A stretch of DNA of 14,929 bases from CAZRRV01 sp045660865. Its GTDB lineage: Bacteria; Bacillota; Clostridia; Oscillospirales; Acutalibacteraceae. Position numbers and translations under genes: made by a program. The notes beneath the pieces are model-generated. The model ran no database searches. It was not told the DNA's origin and saw only the letters and a list, made by a program, of their open reading frames with translations. The stretch spans positions 1 to 14,929 of the forward strand of contig JAZREP010000009.1 in NCBI GenBank assembly GCA_045660865.1, read 5' to 3'. Below are positions 14,785 through 14,929 of the stretch, one piece after another. Position 1 is the stretch's first letter, and the number at the start of each line of letters is the position of its first letter.

Positions 14785-14836
14785 CTAAAAATCCCGCAAG
14801 AAACTGCAATTAAAGTAAACACGAAGAGATAAAAAG

Positions 14837-14871
14837 TAAAATCCCGAACGCTTACGCATTCGGGATTTTTT
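14837..14871 (-). terminator. Terminator downstream of tRNA-Cys
   Basis: AAAATCCCGAA (14838-14848) pairs with TTCGGGATTTT (14859-14869) around a 10-nt loop. On the minus strand it starts directly after the tRNA 3' end and is followed by TTTTAC then TTTTT. Confidence 0.8.
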
Positions 14872-14929
14872 GGAGGCACCACCCGGATTTGAACCGGGGC
14901 ATAAAGGTTTTGCAGACCTCTGCCTTACC
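14871..14929 (-). tRNA. tRNA-Cys (GCA), 5' part cut off by the window edge
   Basis: The minus strand shows the anticodon stem GAGGT/ACCTT with loop CTGCAAA (anticodon GCA, cysteine), then the T-arm CCCGG-TTCAAAT-CCGGG, the acceptor strand TGGTGCC, discriminator T and an encoded CCA ending at 14871. The remaining D-arm and 5' acceptor strand lie beyond 14929. The sequence closely resembles Bacillus-type tRNA-Cys. Confidence 0.95.

Noticed and set aside
1..14929. CRISPR array, transposase-bearing insertion sequence or prophage
   Set aside because: No regularly spaced identical repeats, transposase, integrase or phage protein was found in any frame; the repeats present are short and isolated.

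Overview
The window is a low-GC chromosomal segment that reads like an anaerobic Clostridia member of the Firmicutes, possibly a gut Oscillospirales-type genome. This placement is inferred from the strong AAGGAG/GGAGG ribosome sites, sigma-A promoters with 17-nt spacers, a Bacillus-like tRNA-Cys with encoded CCA, and the gene families present. No marker here fixes the genus. Coding density is high and almost everything runs on the minus strand; the only clear plus-strand gene is an AraC-type regulator.

Left part (1-3193): an intracellular GH3 beta-glycosidase (minus) is divergent from an AraC-family regulator (plus). The 121-bp gap between them holds promoter boxes and a small repeat that could be the operator. 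This looks like a local sugar-responsive unit. Downstream of the regulator is an unexplained element of about 104 bp bounded by 23-nt imperfect inverted repeats (3049-3152). It overlaps the regulator's stop codon and is followed by a bidirectional terminator.

Centre (3195-9927): a complete F1Fo ATP synthase operon in the classical order atpI-B-E-F-H-A-G-D-C on the minus strand, from a good promoter at 9899-9927 to the terminator at 3156-3193. Two details matter. The c subunit has the residues of the Na+-binding two-carboxylate site (E31 and E64, followed by T65, T66 and Y69), so Na+ coupling is likely. The epsilon subunit is only 86 residues and lacks the whole C-terminal helical (inhibitory) domain. 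Together they suggest an enzyme that could work as a Na+ pump/ATPase as well as a synthase.

Right-centre (9964-12349): a two-gene unit of an Ldh_2-type malate/lactate dehydrogenase and a short malic enzyme. It fits conversion between oxaloacetate, malate and pyruvate (a malate shunt). A strong intrinsic terminator hairpin sits only 21 nt before the dehydrogenase start codon, so it may be an attenuator or an upstream terminator overlapping the promoter.

Right end (12417-14929): a histidine-phosphatase (phosphoglycerate-mutase-like) gene, a short ClC anion transporter resembling the fluoride-type CLC-F branch, a 64-residue zinc-ribbon protein, and the 3' part of a tRNA-Cys(GCA) gene cut by the window edge. 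Each protein gene has its own recognisable promoter. No CRISPR array, insertion sequence with a transposase, or phage gene was seen. The most unusual items are the c-subunit ion site, the truncated epsilon, the inverted-repeat element and the leader hairpin.
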